A stretch of 16,554 nt of DNA from Sphingomonadales bacterium UBA6171 (GCA_002422985.1 DITZ01000028.1:586-17139), one strand, 5' to 3'. Numbered from the stretch's first letter, positions 1-6,743 are shown. Program-made: numbers and translations. The notes: generated by a model not told the origin, from the sequence alone.

Positions 1-21
1 TACCAGCTGAGCTACACTCCT
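1..21 (-). tRNA. partial tRNA, probably tRNA-Trp (5' end only)
   Basis: Read on the minus strand, the first 21 bases give a tRNA 5' half: a seven-base acceptor strand AGGAGTG, then T8-A9 and a D-arm start GCTCAGCTGGTA. The rest, including the anticodon, lies beyond the left edge. An acceptor strand starting with A followed by TAGCTCAGCTGGTA fits alphaproteobacterial tRNA-Trp, which often sits just before secE-nusG, but the identity is an inference. It is transcribed divergently from the tRNA-Tyr/tRNA-Gly pair. Confidence 0.65.
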
Positions 22-40
22 GCAGAGCGCGGGAAGCGGG

Positions 41-69
41 CAGATAGTGGAAAGCGATGACGCGTGCAA
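41..69 (-). promoter_or_regulatory. sigma70-type promoter for the partial tRNA-Trp
   Basis: On the minus strand there is TTGCAC (69-64), a 17-base spacer and TATCTG (46-41). Transcription would start near base 34, about 13 bases before the tRNA 5' end at 21. Spacing and position fit a tRNA promoter. The call rests on consensus matching only. Confidence 0.5.
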
Positions 70-118
70 GGCTTGTGTGGCGATGGGGAGAATGTTCGAC
101 TTCCGCTGCGAACTGTGG

Positions 119-147
119 TTGACAAGGGCGGAGGCTTTCGCCATTTC
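119..147 (+). promoter_or_regulatory. sigma70-type promoter for tRNA-Tyr/tRNA-Gly
   Basis: A perfect -35 hexamer TTGACA (119-124) is followed after 17 bases by a weak -10, CATTTC (142-147). Transcription would start around 154, shortly before the tRNA-Tyr 5' end at 171. It could serve both tRNAs and possibly rlmB, since no terminator is seen between them. Confidence 0.5.
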
Positions 148-170
148 GCCGCGCTCCGAGCCGGTGTGCC

Positions 171-256
171 GGAGGGGTGGCCGAGCGGTCAATGGCAGCA
201 GACTGTAAATCTGCCGGGTTTTCCCTACGTTGGTTCAAATCCAACCCCCTCCACCA
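171..256 (+). tRNA. tRNA-Tyr (anticodon GTA)
   Basis: This 86-base class II tRNA has acceptor strands GGAGGGG (171-177) and CCCCTCC (246-252), an anticodon stem GCAGA/TCTGC around the loop CTGTAAA (anticodon GTA), a long variable arm, a T-stem GTTGG/CCAAC, and an encoded CCA end (254-256). tRNA-Gly follows 27 bases later, an arrangement like the tyr-gly tRNA clusters of many proteobacteria. Confidence 0.97.
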
Positions 257-283
257 CCGGCCCGGTTAGATTGCCGGCAGTAT

Positions 284-357
284 GCGGGTATAGCACAATG
301 GTAGTGCAGCAGCCTTCCAAGCTGAATATGCGGGTTCGATTCCCGCTACCCGCTCCA
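284..357 (+). tRNA. tRNA-Gly (anticodon TCC)
   Basis: The 74-base tRNA has acceptor strands GCGGGTA (284-290) and TACCCGC (347-353). Its anticodon loop CTTCCAA carries TCC, and the T-loop is TTCGATT. It has discriminator T354 and encoded CCA at 355-357. It probably shares a transcript with tRNA-Tyr. Its last nine bases are copied again directly downstream (see the repeat at 349-400). Confidence 0.97.
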
Positions 358-400
358 GCCAGCTAATGCCGCTGCCCGCTCCAGCCGGCTGATGCCGCTG
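349..400 (+). repeat. 26-bp tandem duplication including the tRNA-Gly 3' end
   Basis: Two adjacent 26-base units, 349-374 and 375-400, are identical at 24 of 26 positions (differences at 361/387 and 365/391). The first unit begins inside the acceptor stem of tRNA-Gly and includes its CCA, so the second unit carries a copy of the tRNA tail outside the gene. It looks like a local tandem duplication. Confidence 0.85.
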
Positions 401-455
401 CGCGATGTGGCCGTATCTGATAGCTGCGACAGCTGTGCCCGATGGATGGGACCGT

Positions 456-475
456 ATCCCCGCTGTTGCGGGGAT
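456..475. repeat. REP-like palindromic hairpin upstream of rlmB
   Basis: ATCCCCGC and GCGGGGAT form a perfect 8-bp stem around a TGTT loop, 20 bases before the rlmB start. Neither strand has a following T-run, so a terminator is unlikely. The core resembles the short GC-rich intergenic palindromes scattered in many alphaproteobacterial genomes. That family assignment is an inference from the core sequence. Confidence 0.5.
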
Positions 476-494
476 GACAAGGGGTTGAGGGTTT

Positions 495-1250
495 ATGGGA
501 CGCAAGCCTAACAAGCGACATGGGACGGCGAACCGGCCTGATCCGGGCCGGCCGCGGCTTTACGGTCGCCATGCCGTCTATGCGGCGCTGGACAATCCTG
601 AACGGAAGCTGCGCAAGCTGTTTGGCACGCATGAGGAACTGGCAAAGATCGTGATTCCCGAAGGGCTGCCCGTGCAGTTTGGCGATGGGCAGGATCTGGG
701 GCGGCTGGTGCCGCTGGATGCGCCACATCAGGGGCTGGTGCTGGAAGTGGAGCCGCTGGACGCGCCCTGGTATGACGAGCTGCTGCTGGATGCAGACCCG
801 AAACGGCCGCTGGTGTTTCTGGATCAGGTGACGGACCCGCACAATGTGGGGGCAATCATCCGGTCGGCCGTGGCCTTTGGCGCGCGGGCGATCGTCACGC
901 AGGATCGGCATAGTCCGCCGGAATCGGGGGCGCTGGCGCGGGCGGCTTCGGGCGCGCTGGAGGTGCTGCCCTGGGTGCGGGTGGTGAATCTGGCGCGCGC
1001 GCTCGACGAGGCGGCGGACGCCGGATACTGGCGCGTGGGGCTGGCGGGCGAGGCGGAACTGACGCTGGCCGAGGCGCTGTCCCCTGCCCCGCAGGCACTG
1101 GTGCTGGGGGCCGAAGGCGAGGGGTTGCGGCATAACACGCGGGAGCATTGCGATGTGCTGGCGCGATTGCCGATTACGCGGGCGGTTGAGAGTTTGAATG
1201 TGTCGAATGCGGGGGCGATTGCTTTATATGCCATCGCTTCGCGGGGGTGA
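495..1250 (+). CDS. rlmB: 23S rRNA (guanosine-2'-O-)-methyltransferase RlmB, SpoU/TrmH family
   Basis: This 251-residue SPOUT methyltransferase transfers a methyl group from S-adenosylmethionine to a ribose 2'-OH of 23S rRNA; RlmB acts on G2251 in E. coli. Residues about 22-86 form the L30e-like RNA-binding substrate domain (RPRLYGRHAVYAAL onward). Residues about 104-248 are the knotted catalytic domain with all three SpoU motifs: DPHNVGAIIRS (114-124), LGAEGEGLR (204-212) and LPI...SLNVSNA (225-239). Length is normal for the family. The ATG at 495 has a purine-rich GAGGG close upstream, and a short basic N-terminal tail precedes the domain, as in relatives. It lies downstream of tRNA-Tyr/tRNA-Gly with no visible terminator and may share their transcript. 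Its TGA overlaps the ATG of the next gene. The paralogous tRNA methylase TrmH is the main alternative, but the two-domain layout favours RlmB. Confidence 0.93.
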   Translation: MGRKPNKRHGTANRPDPGRPRLYGRHAVYAALDNPERKLRKLFGTHEELAKIVIPEGLPVQFGDGQDLGRLVPLDAPHQGLVLEVEPLDAPWYDELLLDADPKRPLVFLDQVTDPHNVGAIIRSAVAFGARAIVTQDRHSPPESGALARAASGALEVLPWVRVVNLARALDEAADAGYWRVGLAGEAELTLAEALSPAPQALVLGAEGEGLRHNTREHCDVLARLPITRAVESLNVSNAGAIALYAIASRG

Positions 1251-1507
1251 TGGTCCGCCCTTGCAACATTGGGCGCGATGGGCATATTGCCCGCATGGCC
1301 AGTTGCGCAGACATTGTTGAGACAAAGCCCGGCGGTCGCACACCCGAACGTCGCACAGACGTGCTTGGACGCAGCGCGGTGACGGGCAAGCTGGTATTGA
1401 AGCCAGTTCCCAAGAAGGGCACGGTGAGCGAAGCCCAGGTTCGCGAGGCTGTTCGCGAGGTCATGACGAAACGCTCGGCAGATGCGGGCTGGAAAGCCGC
1501 TAGTTGA
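1250..1507 (+). CDS. small uncharacterised protein, first gene of the TIR-like cassette
   Basis: An 85-residue protein from the ATG at 1250, which overlaps the rlmB stop (TGATG); a GTG at 1247 and an ATG at 1295 (70 residues) are alternatives. I do not recognise a characterised family. The conserved-looking part is the C-terminal half: GRSAVTGKLVLKPVPKKG, then a predicted amphipathic helix SEAQVREAVREVMTKR. Short proteins with an 'R-S-A-V-T-G-(K/R)' core recur in many proteobacteria without known function. The protein is basic, with no signal peptide or membrane segment. Its TGA overlaps the TTG start of the next gene by four bases, so the two are probably translationally coupled and may work as a pair, for example as accessory or antidote protein and effector. 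That pairing is inferred only from the overlap. The short hairpin GGGCATATTGCCC (1280-1292) sits just before the alternative ATG at 1295. Confidence 0.65.
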   Translation: MVRPCNIGRDGHIARMASCADIVETKPGGRTPERRTDVLGRSAVTGKLVLKPVPKKGTVSEAQVREAVREVMTKRSADAGWKAAS

Positions 1508-2136
1508 TCGCCACGGAGCCGGTACTTTCCGCGACTGACAATGTTTTCATCAACTGCCCGTTCGATGCCGCTTACAAGCCGCTGTTCGAGGCGTTGATAT
1601 TTACCATTTCCGCCTGCCAGTTCCGGGCGCGTTCCGCGCTGGAGATTGACGATGGCTCCCAGACGCGGCTGGAGAAAATCTACCAGATTGTCGCGGAGTG
1701 CCGCTATGGCATCCATGATCTTTCGCGCACGGAGCTGAATGCCGAGACAGGGCTGCCGCGCTTCAACATGCCGCTGGAACTGGGCATATTTCTGGGGGCC
1801 AAACGTTTTGGTGACGACGGCCAGCGCCACAAGCGGGCGCTGCTGCTGGATCGGGAGGCGTTCCGCTATCAGCGCTTCATATCGGATCTGGCGGGTGCCG
1901 ACATCCAGACCCACGACAATCATCCCGAAACAGCGATCGGTGTGGTGCGCGACTGGCTGGCCAATGTGTCGCGGCGGCGGCTGCCGGGAACCGGCATTTT
2001 GTTACGGCTGCATCATGAATTCCGGGCCGATCTTCCGGCTATTGCTACCCGACTTGGGCTGGTGCCGGAGGCGATACCCTTTGTCGATTTCGAGCATATT
2101 CTGCTGGAATGGCTGGCGCGGGCGACGAACGTCTGA
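1504..2136 (+). CDS. TIR/deoxyribosyltransferase-like Rossmannoid protein, putative nucleotide-processing effector
   Basis: A 210-residue soluble protein starting at TTG 1504, inside the stop of the upstream gene (TTGA overlap); no better in-frame start is seen. It opens with a strand and turn VFINCPFD (14-21) resembling the first strand of TIR/SEFIR folds. An acidic turn EIDDGS (47-52) and RLEKIYQIVAECRYGIHDLSRTE (55-77, abridged: helix then strand) follow, then RFNMPLELGIFLGAKR (86-101). A Glu inside 'PLELG' (E92) sits where TIR NADases and nucleoside 2-deoxyribosyltransferases place a catalytic or binding Glu. Then come LLLDRE (113-118) and FISDLAGADIQTH (125-137). Similar proteins occur widely as uncharacterised genes; I recall the FINCPFD pattern but no proven activity. 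NAD or nucleotide cleavage, possibly in phage defence, is an inference from fold and context. It ends within the 13-bp tandem repeat and is convergent with gshA. Confidence 0.75.
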   Translation: MIATEPVLSATDNVFINCPFDAAYKPLFEALIFTISACQFRARSALEIDDGSQTRLEKIYQIVAECRYGIHDLSRTELNAETGLPRFNMPLELGIFLGAKRFGDDGQRHKRALLLDREAFRYQRFISDLAGADIQTHDNHPETAIGVVRDWLANVSRRRLPGTGILLRLHHEFRADLPAIATRLGLVPEAIPFVDFEHILLEWLARATNV

Positions 2137-2162
2137 GACGGACATCTGAGACGAACGTCTGA
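2124..2162 (+). repeat. three tandem 13-bp units over the stop of the TIR-like gene
   Basis: Unit GACGAACGTCTGA occurs at 2124-2136 and 2150-2162, with a two-mismatch copy GACGGACATCTGA between them (2137-2149). Each unit ends in TGA. Because 13 is not a multiple of three, the three TGAs fall in all three plus-strand frames; the first is the actual stop. The GACG..CGTC core can fold as a tiny hairpin. The array fills most of the 35-base gap before the convergent gshA stop. Confidence 0.9.
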
Positions 2163-2171
2163 CCGGGGAAT

Positions 2172-3533
2172 TCAGAATCGGGCTGATTCGAAGATTTGGG
2201 TTATGTCGCCGGTGAAGGCGTCGAGGTGGCGTTCGGCCAGCGTTTTGCCGGATTGGGCGATTTCCCACAGCGGGCTGAGGAAGCCGGATTCGCTGTCGCC
2301 GATCTCATTTTCGCGGGCGCGACGGTCAAGGCCCTGCCGGGCGATGTCCAGCACGTCCATGGCCAGCGCCTGCATGGTGCGGCCGTCCGGCGTTCTGGCC
2401 TTCAGCGCCAGCCTGGGGACTTCGTCGCGCATCAGCTGCTGGGCTTCGATGGACCAGTTTTTGATGAGCGCAGCGGCGGCGTCCAGCGATATGCTGTCAT
2501 AGAGCAGGCCGACCCATAGCGCCGGCAGCGCGCAGATGCGGCTTTGCGGGCCGGAATCCGAACCGCGCATTTCCAGATAGCCTTTGAGGCGCACTTCGGG
2601 GAAAGCGGTGGAGAGATGGTCTTTCCAGTCGCCAAATGTCGGGCGTTCGCCGGGGCGGGTGGCGAGCCTGCCGTTCAGATAGTCGCGGAAGCTCTGGCCG
2701 GCGACGTCGATATATTCGCCGTCGCGATAGATGAAATACATCGGCACATCGAGCGCATAATCGACGTAGCGATCATAGCCGAAGCCGTCTTCGAACACGA
2801 AGGGGAGCATGCCGGTGCGGGCCGGATCGGTGTCCGTCCAGATATGGCTGCGATAGCTCAGATAGCCGTTGGGCCTGCCCTCGGTGAAGGGGGAATTGGC
2901 GAACAGGGCCGTGCCGAGCGGCTGGAGCGCGAGGCTGACGCGGAACTTCTGCACCATGTCCGCCTCTGACGCATAGTCGAGGTTGGTCTGCACGGTGCAG
3001 GTGCGCTGCATCATGTCCAGCCCCAGGCTGCCGACGCGGGGCATGTGGCGGCGCATGATGGCGTAGCGGCCCTTGGGCATCCAGGGCAGTTCGGCGCGGG
3101 TGGCGGTGGGGTGGAAGCCCAGCCCCAGAAAACCCAGCCCCAGTTCGGCGCCGATTTCGAGGCACTGGTCGCGGTGGCGGCCGGTTTCGGCGCAGGTTTG
3201 GTGCAGGGTTTCCAGCATGGCGCCGGACAGCTCGAACTGGCCGGCGGGTTCCAGACTGAGGCTGCCATCGGGGCCGTTGGCGGCAATGATTTTGCCATTT
3301 TCCAGCACCGGCTGCCAGCCGAAGCGACCAAAGGCGGTGAGGAGGTCGGCGATACCGCCCGGCTCTTCCCAGCTGGGCGCGCGCAAATCGGCAAGGCGGA
3401 ATATGAATTTTTCATGTTCGGTGCCGATGCGCCAGTTTTCGCGCGGCTTTTCGCCATCCTGGAACACAGCGCACAGGTCGGCGCGCGTTTCGATTGTCAC
3501 GCTGTCTCCGACGGCTTCAACCTTGTTGCTCAT
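2172..3533 (-). CDS. gshA: glutamate-cysteine ligase, plant/alphaproteobacterial type
   Basis: A 453-residue ATP-dependent ligase that joins L-glutamate and L-cysteine into gamma-glutamylcysteine, the first step of cytosolic glutathione synthesis. The sequence carries hallmarks of the GCS2/plant-type family: RIGTEHEKF (35-43) with the acidic residues of the active site, an ENGKIIAANGPDGSLSLEP stretch, DMMQRTCTVQTNLDY, and YLEMRGSDSGPQSR near residue 310. Length matches alphaproteobacterial and plant chloroplast enzymes. The ATG at 3533 is preceded by AAGGGG at good spacing. It starts 26 bases after the rsmE stop on the same strand, so the two probably form one operon. It is convergent with the TIR-like gene. 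Plant relatives are redox-regulated by disulfides; whether the cysteines here do the same cannot be seen. Confidence 0.95.
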   Translation of the reverse strand: MSNKVEAVGDSVTIETRADLCAVFQDGEKPRENWRIGTEHEKFIFRLADLRAPSWEEPGGIADLLTAFGRFGWQPVLENGKIIAANGPDGSLSLEPAGQFELSGAMLETLHQTCAETGRHRDQCLEIGAELGLGFLGLGFHPTATRAELPWMPKGRYAIMRRHMPRVGSLGLDMMQRTCTVQTNLDYASEADMVQKFRVSLALQPLGTALFANSPFTEGRPNGYLSYRSHIWTDTDPARTGMLPFVFEDGFGYDRYVDYALDVPMYFIYRDGEYIDVAGQSFRDYLNGRLATRPGERPTFGDWKDHLSTAFPEVRLKGYLEMRGSDSGPQSRICALPALWVGLLYDSISLDAAAALIKNWSIEAQQLMRDEVPRLALKARTPDGRTMQALAMDVLDIARQGLDRRARENEIGDSESGFLSPLWEIAQSGKTLAERHLDAFTGDITQIFESARF

Positions 3534-3559
3534 TGCGCCCCTTCCATAGCTGCCGCGCC

Positions 3560-4303
3560 TTAGCCGGGCGGTGGCTTATACGCCAGCGTGAATTCCGTCA
3601 GGCTGAGCGCCTGAAACTGGGCGATGGCCGCAACAACGGCGGTGTCGGCGCGCAGGATGCGGGGGCCGAGGCTGAGGCGGCGGGTGGCGGGGAGCGCCAG
3701 CAGGCTTGCGCGTTCCGCGGGCGAAAAACCGCCTTCGGGGCCGATCAGGATGGCGGCGGGGGTGGTGGGGTTGAGCGCGGCCATGGGCTGGCCGGCTTCC
3801 TCATCTGCGAAAAACAGGCGGCGCTCTGCGGGCCAGTCGCCGATGACCTGGCCGAGATTTTGCGGCTCGGCGAGCGTGGGAAGCGCGGTGCGTTCGCACT
3901 GTTCGGCGGCTTCCACCATATGGGCGTGCAGCTTCTGCATATTCAGCCGTTCGCGATTGGTGCGATCGGTAAGGACGGGCATGATGCGGGCGACACCGAG
4001 TTCGGTGGCCTTTTCGATGATCCATAGGAATCGTTCGCGCTTGATGGGGGCGGTGAGAAGCCAGAGATCGGGGACGGATTCGCGGGGCCGCAACTGCGTG
4101 GTAACGCGCAGCATCAGGCCGCGTTTGGCCATATGGACGATTTCGGCGGCATATTCGCCGGTCTGATCGTCAAACAGATGGACGGTGGCACCGGTTTCCA
4201 GGCGCAGCACGCGGGCGAGGTAATGAGACCGGGCTTCATCGAGTGCAAGCGCCGCGTGCGGGGCAAGCGGCGTGGCAACATATAGCCGGGGAATCTGGCG
4301 CAT
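3560..4303 (-). CDS. rsmE: 16S rRNA (uracil1498-N3)-methyltransferase RsmE
   Basis: A 247-residue SPOUT methyltransferase that makes m3U1498 in 16S rRNA of the small ribosomal subunit, using S-adenosylmethionine. Residues 1-72 are the PUA-like RNA-binding part (HYLARVLRLETG.. pattern). The catalytic domain shows KATELGV (98-104), EAAEQCER (131-138), the SAM-binding loop IGPEGGFS (187-194) and the knot signature LGPRILRADTA (212-222; LGPRILRTETA in most relatives). Length is normal. The start ATG at 4303 has no clear Shine-Dalgarno sequence; homologues also begin at this residue. It is followed by gshA after 26 bases and faces the cerR-like gene head to head across 35 bases, so its promoter must lie in or near that gene's 5' end. 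Confidence 0.95.
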   Translation of the reverse strand: MRQIPRLYVATPLAPHAALALDEARSHYLARVLRLETGATVHLFDDQTGEYAAEIVHMAKRGLMLRVTTQLRPRESVPDLWLLTAPIKRERFLWIIEKATELGVARIMPVLTDRTNRERLNMQKLHAHMVEAAEQCERTALPTLAEPQNLGQVIGDWPAERRLFFADEEAGQPMAALNPTTPAAILIGPEGGFSPAERASLLALPATRRLSLGPRILRADTAVVAAIAQFQALSLTEFTLAYKPPPG

Positions 4304-4338
4304 GGCGTTCGGATAGCATGCTGGCTAAGGCTGTGGCC

Positions 4339-5256
4339 ATGCTGACAGTGGCGATGACGGGGGCGACGGGCTTTGTGGGGCGGCATGCGCTGGCGGCGGC
4401 TGCCGCGCGCGGGGTGCGCGTGCGGGCCCTGACGCGGCGGGCGCAGGATGAAATGGCTGGCGTTGCATGGGTGGCCGGCAGCCTGACCGATGCGGATTCA
4501 CTGGCGCGGCTGGTGCAGGGGGCGGACGTCGTGCTGCATATCGCGGGCGCAACCAACGCGGCCGATGCGGCGGGCTTTGCGCAAGCCAATGTGCTGGGCA
4601 CCGCCTTTGTGCGGCGGGCGGCGGGTGCGTTGCCGCTGGTGGCGGTGTCGTCCCTGTCGGCGCGCGAGCCGCAACTGAGCCTTTATGGGGCATCGAAACT
4701 GCGGGGCGAGCAGGTGGCCATGGGGGCGGCGGGGCCGGTGTGCGTGGTGCGGCCGCCGGCGGTTTACGGGCCGGGAGACACGGAGTTTCTGCCGCTGTTC
4801 CGGGCGGCGCGCCGGGGGGTGGTGCCGGTGCCGGCCGGCGCGCGGGCATCCATGATCTATGGCGCCGATCTGGGGGATGCGCTGGTGGCGCTGGCCGGGG
4901 ATCTGTGCGGGGCGGGCAAAGCGGCGGGGCGCGTGCTGGATATAGATGACGGGGCGGGCGGCTATGACCAGCGGGTGATTGCGCGGGCGATTGCGGATGC
5001 GGCCGGCAGCCCCGCGCTGGTGCTGCCGCTGGGTGCCGGGCTGATACGGGCGGCGGCGGCGGTGGATGTGCTGCTGGCGAAGCCGGGCGGGCGGTTGCCA
5101 AAGCTGAGCCATGACCGGGCGCGCTATTTTGCGCATCGGGACTGGAGCTGTGATGCCGCTGCGTTGCTGGAACTGGGGATATGGCGGCCGAAGGTGGGGC
5201 TGGTGGAGGGGATGGCGCTGACGGGGGAAGCCTATCGGGCGGCGGGCCTGCTTTGA
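4339..5256 (+). CDS. cerR: NAD(P)-dependent epimerase/reductase of the sphingolipid cluster, CerR-like
   Basis: A 305-residue extended short-chain dehydrogenase/reductase. It has the Rossmann nucleotide-binding motif TGATGFVG (7-14), an NxxG-like segment HIAGATN, the VSSLS active-site region (about 103-107) and the YGASK catalytic Tyr116/Lys120. Next to a dedicated acyl carrier protein and serine palmitoyltransferase, the likely role is reduction of the 3-keto group of the sphingoid base or oxidised ceramide, like CerR of Caulobacter. That role is context inference; the fold is clear. I prefer ATG 4339 because AAGG (4327-4330) precedes it by 8 bases and the glycine motif then lies at the usual N-terminal position. 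ATG 4318 (seven residues longer) is possible. It runs divergently from rsmE and ends 48 bases before the acp start. Other extended SDR roles, such as sugar-nucleotide epimerase, are less likely here. Confidence 0.85.
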   Translation: MLTVAMTGATGFVGRHALAAAAARGVRVRALTRRAQDEMAGVAWVAGSLTDADSLARLVQGADVVLHIAGATNAADAAGFAQANVLGTAFVRRAAGALPLVAVSSLSAREPQLSLYGASKLRGEQVAMGAAGPVCVVRPPAVYGPGDTEFLPLFRAARRGVVPVPAGARASMIYGADLGDALVALAGDLCGAGKAAGRVLDIDDGAGGYDQRVIARAIADAAGSPALVLPLGAGLIRAAAAVDVLLAKPGGRLPKLSHDRARYFAHRDWSCDAAALLELGIWRPKVGLVEGMALTGEAYRAAGLL

Positions 5257-5304
5257 GCCGGGCTTTCCCTGATTTTCGCCATATTGTGCGGCCAAGGGGT
5301 GGGC

Positions 5305-5544
5305 ATGACTGACCAAGCTATTGCCGCGCGCCTGTTCGCGCTGATCGAACCGTTCAACCGGAAGGGCCTTGCGCTTTCGGCCGACACGCATTTCGCCAAT
5401 GACCTGGAGCTGGATTCGCTGACGGTGATGGATCTGGTCGCGAATATCGAGGATGAGTGGGACATCAACATGCCGCTCAACATGCTGCCGGACCTGGAAA
5501 CCGTGGGGCAGGTTGCCGACGCCGTGGCGAAGCTGAAGGGCTGA
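5305..5544 (+). CDS. acyl carrier protein dedicated to sphingolipid synthesis
   Basis: A 79-residue acyl carrier protein. The four-helix pattern is intact, and the phosphopantetheine attachment motif is ELDSLTVMDL, with Ser38 as the modified residue after the usual acidic D33-L-E-L-D37. It differs from housekeeping AcpP (about 78 residues, DSLDTVE after the serine) around and after the serine, as expected of a specialised carrier. It lies only five bases upstream of spt, and in Sphingomonas and Caulobacter such a carrier next to serine palmitoyltransferase supplies the acyl chain as acyl-ACP. The ATG at 5305 is preceded by a strong AAGGGG (5294-5299). The normal acpP with fabD/fabF is not nearby, which supports a pathway-specific role. 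Confidence 0.92.
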   Translation: MTDQAIAARLFALIEPFNRKGLALSADTHFANDLELDSLTVMDLVANIEDEWDINMPLNMLPDLETVGQVADAVAKLKG

Positions 5545-5549
5545 GCCGG

Positions 5550-6743
5550 ATGCACGACCTGCTTTCGAAGTTCGACGGCTTTATCGCCGAACATTCCGGC
5601 CTGCTGGCAACCGGCGTGCGCGATCCCTTCGGGGTGGTGATGGAGCGGGTCTTGTCCCCCACGCGCGCCATCATCAACGGCCGCGACACGATGCTGGTTG
5701 GCACCTATAATTATATGGGGATGACCTTTGACCCGGACGTGATTGCCGCGGGGAAACAAGCGCTGGAGGATTATGGTGCCGGCTCGACCGGCAGCCGGGT
5801 GCTGAACGGCACGTTCACGCCGCATCTGGGCGTTGAGAATGCGCTGAAGGAATTTTACGGGACCACGAGCGCCATCGTTTTTTCCACCGGCTATCAGGCC
5901 AATCTGGGGATGGTGAGCACGCTGGCCGGCAAGGGGGACTATATCATCCTGGACGCCGACAGCCACGCCTCCATCTATGACGGGTGCAAGCTGAGCAATG
6001 CCGAGGTGGTGCGGTTCCGGCACAATAATGTGGCCGATCTGGACAAAAGACTGGGGCGGCTGCCGGCGGACGCCGGAAAGCTGGTGGTCCTGGAAGGCGT
6101 CTATTCGATGCTGGGGGATATTGCCCCGCTTCAGGAGCTGGTGGCGGTTGCCAAGAGGCATGGTGCCATGGTGCTGGTGGACGAGGCGCATGCGATGGGC
6201 TTTTTTGGGCAGCATGGCCGCGGCGTTTACGAGGAGCTGGGGCTGGAAGCCGATGTGGATTTCGTGGTGGGCACTTTTTCCAAATCGGTGGGGACAGTGG
6301 GGGGCTTTGCGGTTTCCAACCATCCGAAGTTCGAGATTCTGCGGCTGCTGTGCAATCCCTATCGCTTTACCGCCTCTCTGCCGCCGGCGGTGGCGGCAAC
6401 CGCCGAGGCCTCTGTCCGCAAGCTGATGGTGGCGGACGAGAAACGGGCGAATCTGTGGGCGGTGTCGCGGGCGCTGCATGGCGGGCTGAAGGCGGCGGGC
6501 TTTCAGATGGCGACGGAGACGCCGGAATCGGCCATCATCGCGGTGCTGCTGCCAGACCAGATTTCGACGGTCGCCATGTGGCATCAGCTGCTGGAGCATG
6601 GGATTTACTGCAATATGAGCCGTCCGCCGGCGACACCGGCGGGGATTTTCCTGCTGCGCTGCTCGCTTTCGGCGGCGCATACGCTGGATGATGTGACGGA
6701 GATTGTGTCGCGCTTTGTGGCGGCGCGGGCGAGTTTGGGCTGA
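5550..6743 (+). CDS. spt: serine palmitoyltransferase (pyridoxal-phosphate enzyme)
   Basis: A 397-residue soluble alpha-oxoamine synthase that condenses L-serine with an acyl thioester to 3-ketodihydrosphingosine plus CO2, the committed step of sphingolipid synthesis. The fold-type I PLP signature is complete: the N-terminal NYMGM, GAGSTGSRVLNGT, DADSHASIYDG, the cofactor-ring residues DEAHAMG (D211, H214) and GTFSKSVGTVGG with Schiff-base Lys245. The text around FSKSVGTVGGF matches sphingomonad SPT closely, rather than KBL (2-amino-3-ketobutyrate ligase) or BioF. The ATG at 5550 lies five bases after the acp stop, so the two are probably translationally coupled. A MAPEG protein follows after 23 bases. 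Confidence 0.96.
   Translation: MHDLLSKFDGFIAEHSGLLATGVRDPFGVVMERVLSPTRAIINGRDTMLVGTYNYMGMTFDPDVIAAGKQALEDYGAGSTGSRVLNGTFTPHLGVENALKEFYGTTSAIVFSTGYQANLGMVSTLAGKGDYIILDADSHASIYDGCKLSNAEVVRFRHNNVADLDKRLGRLPADAGKLVVLEGVYSMLGDIAPLQELVAVAKRHGAMVLVDEAHAMGFFGQHGRGVYEELGLEADVDFVVGTFSKSVGTVGGFAVSNHPKFEILRLLCNPYRFTASLPPAVAATAEASVRKLMVADEKRANLWAVSRALHGGLKAAGFQMATETPESAIIAVLLPDQISTVAMWHQLLEHGIYCNMSRPPATPAGIFLLRCSLSAAHTLDDVTEIVSRFVAARASLG

Noticed and set aside
64..366. 100-codon open frame at the left edge
   Set aside because: It covers tRNA-Tyr and tRNA-Gly and has no coding character.
363..1148. 261-codon minus-strand open frame opposite rlmB
   Set aside because: It lies antisense to a clear SpoU-family gene and is Arg/Pro/Gln-rich without motifs.
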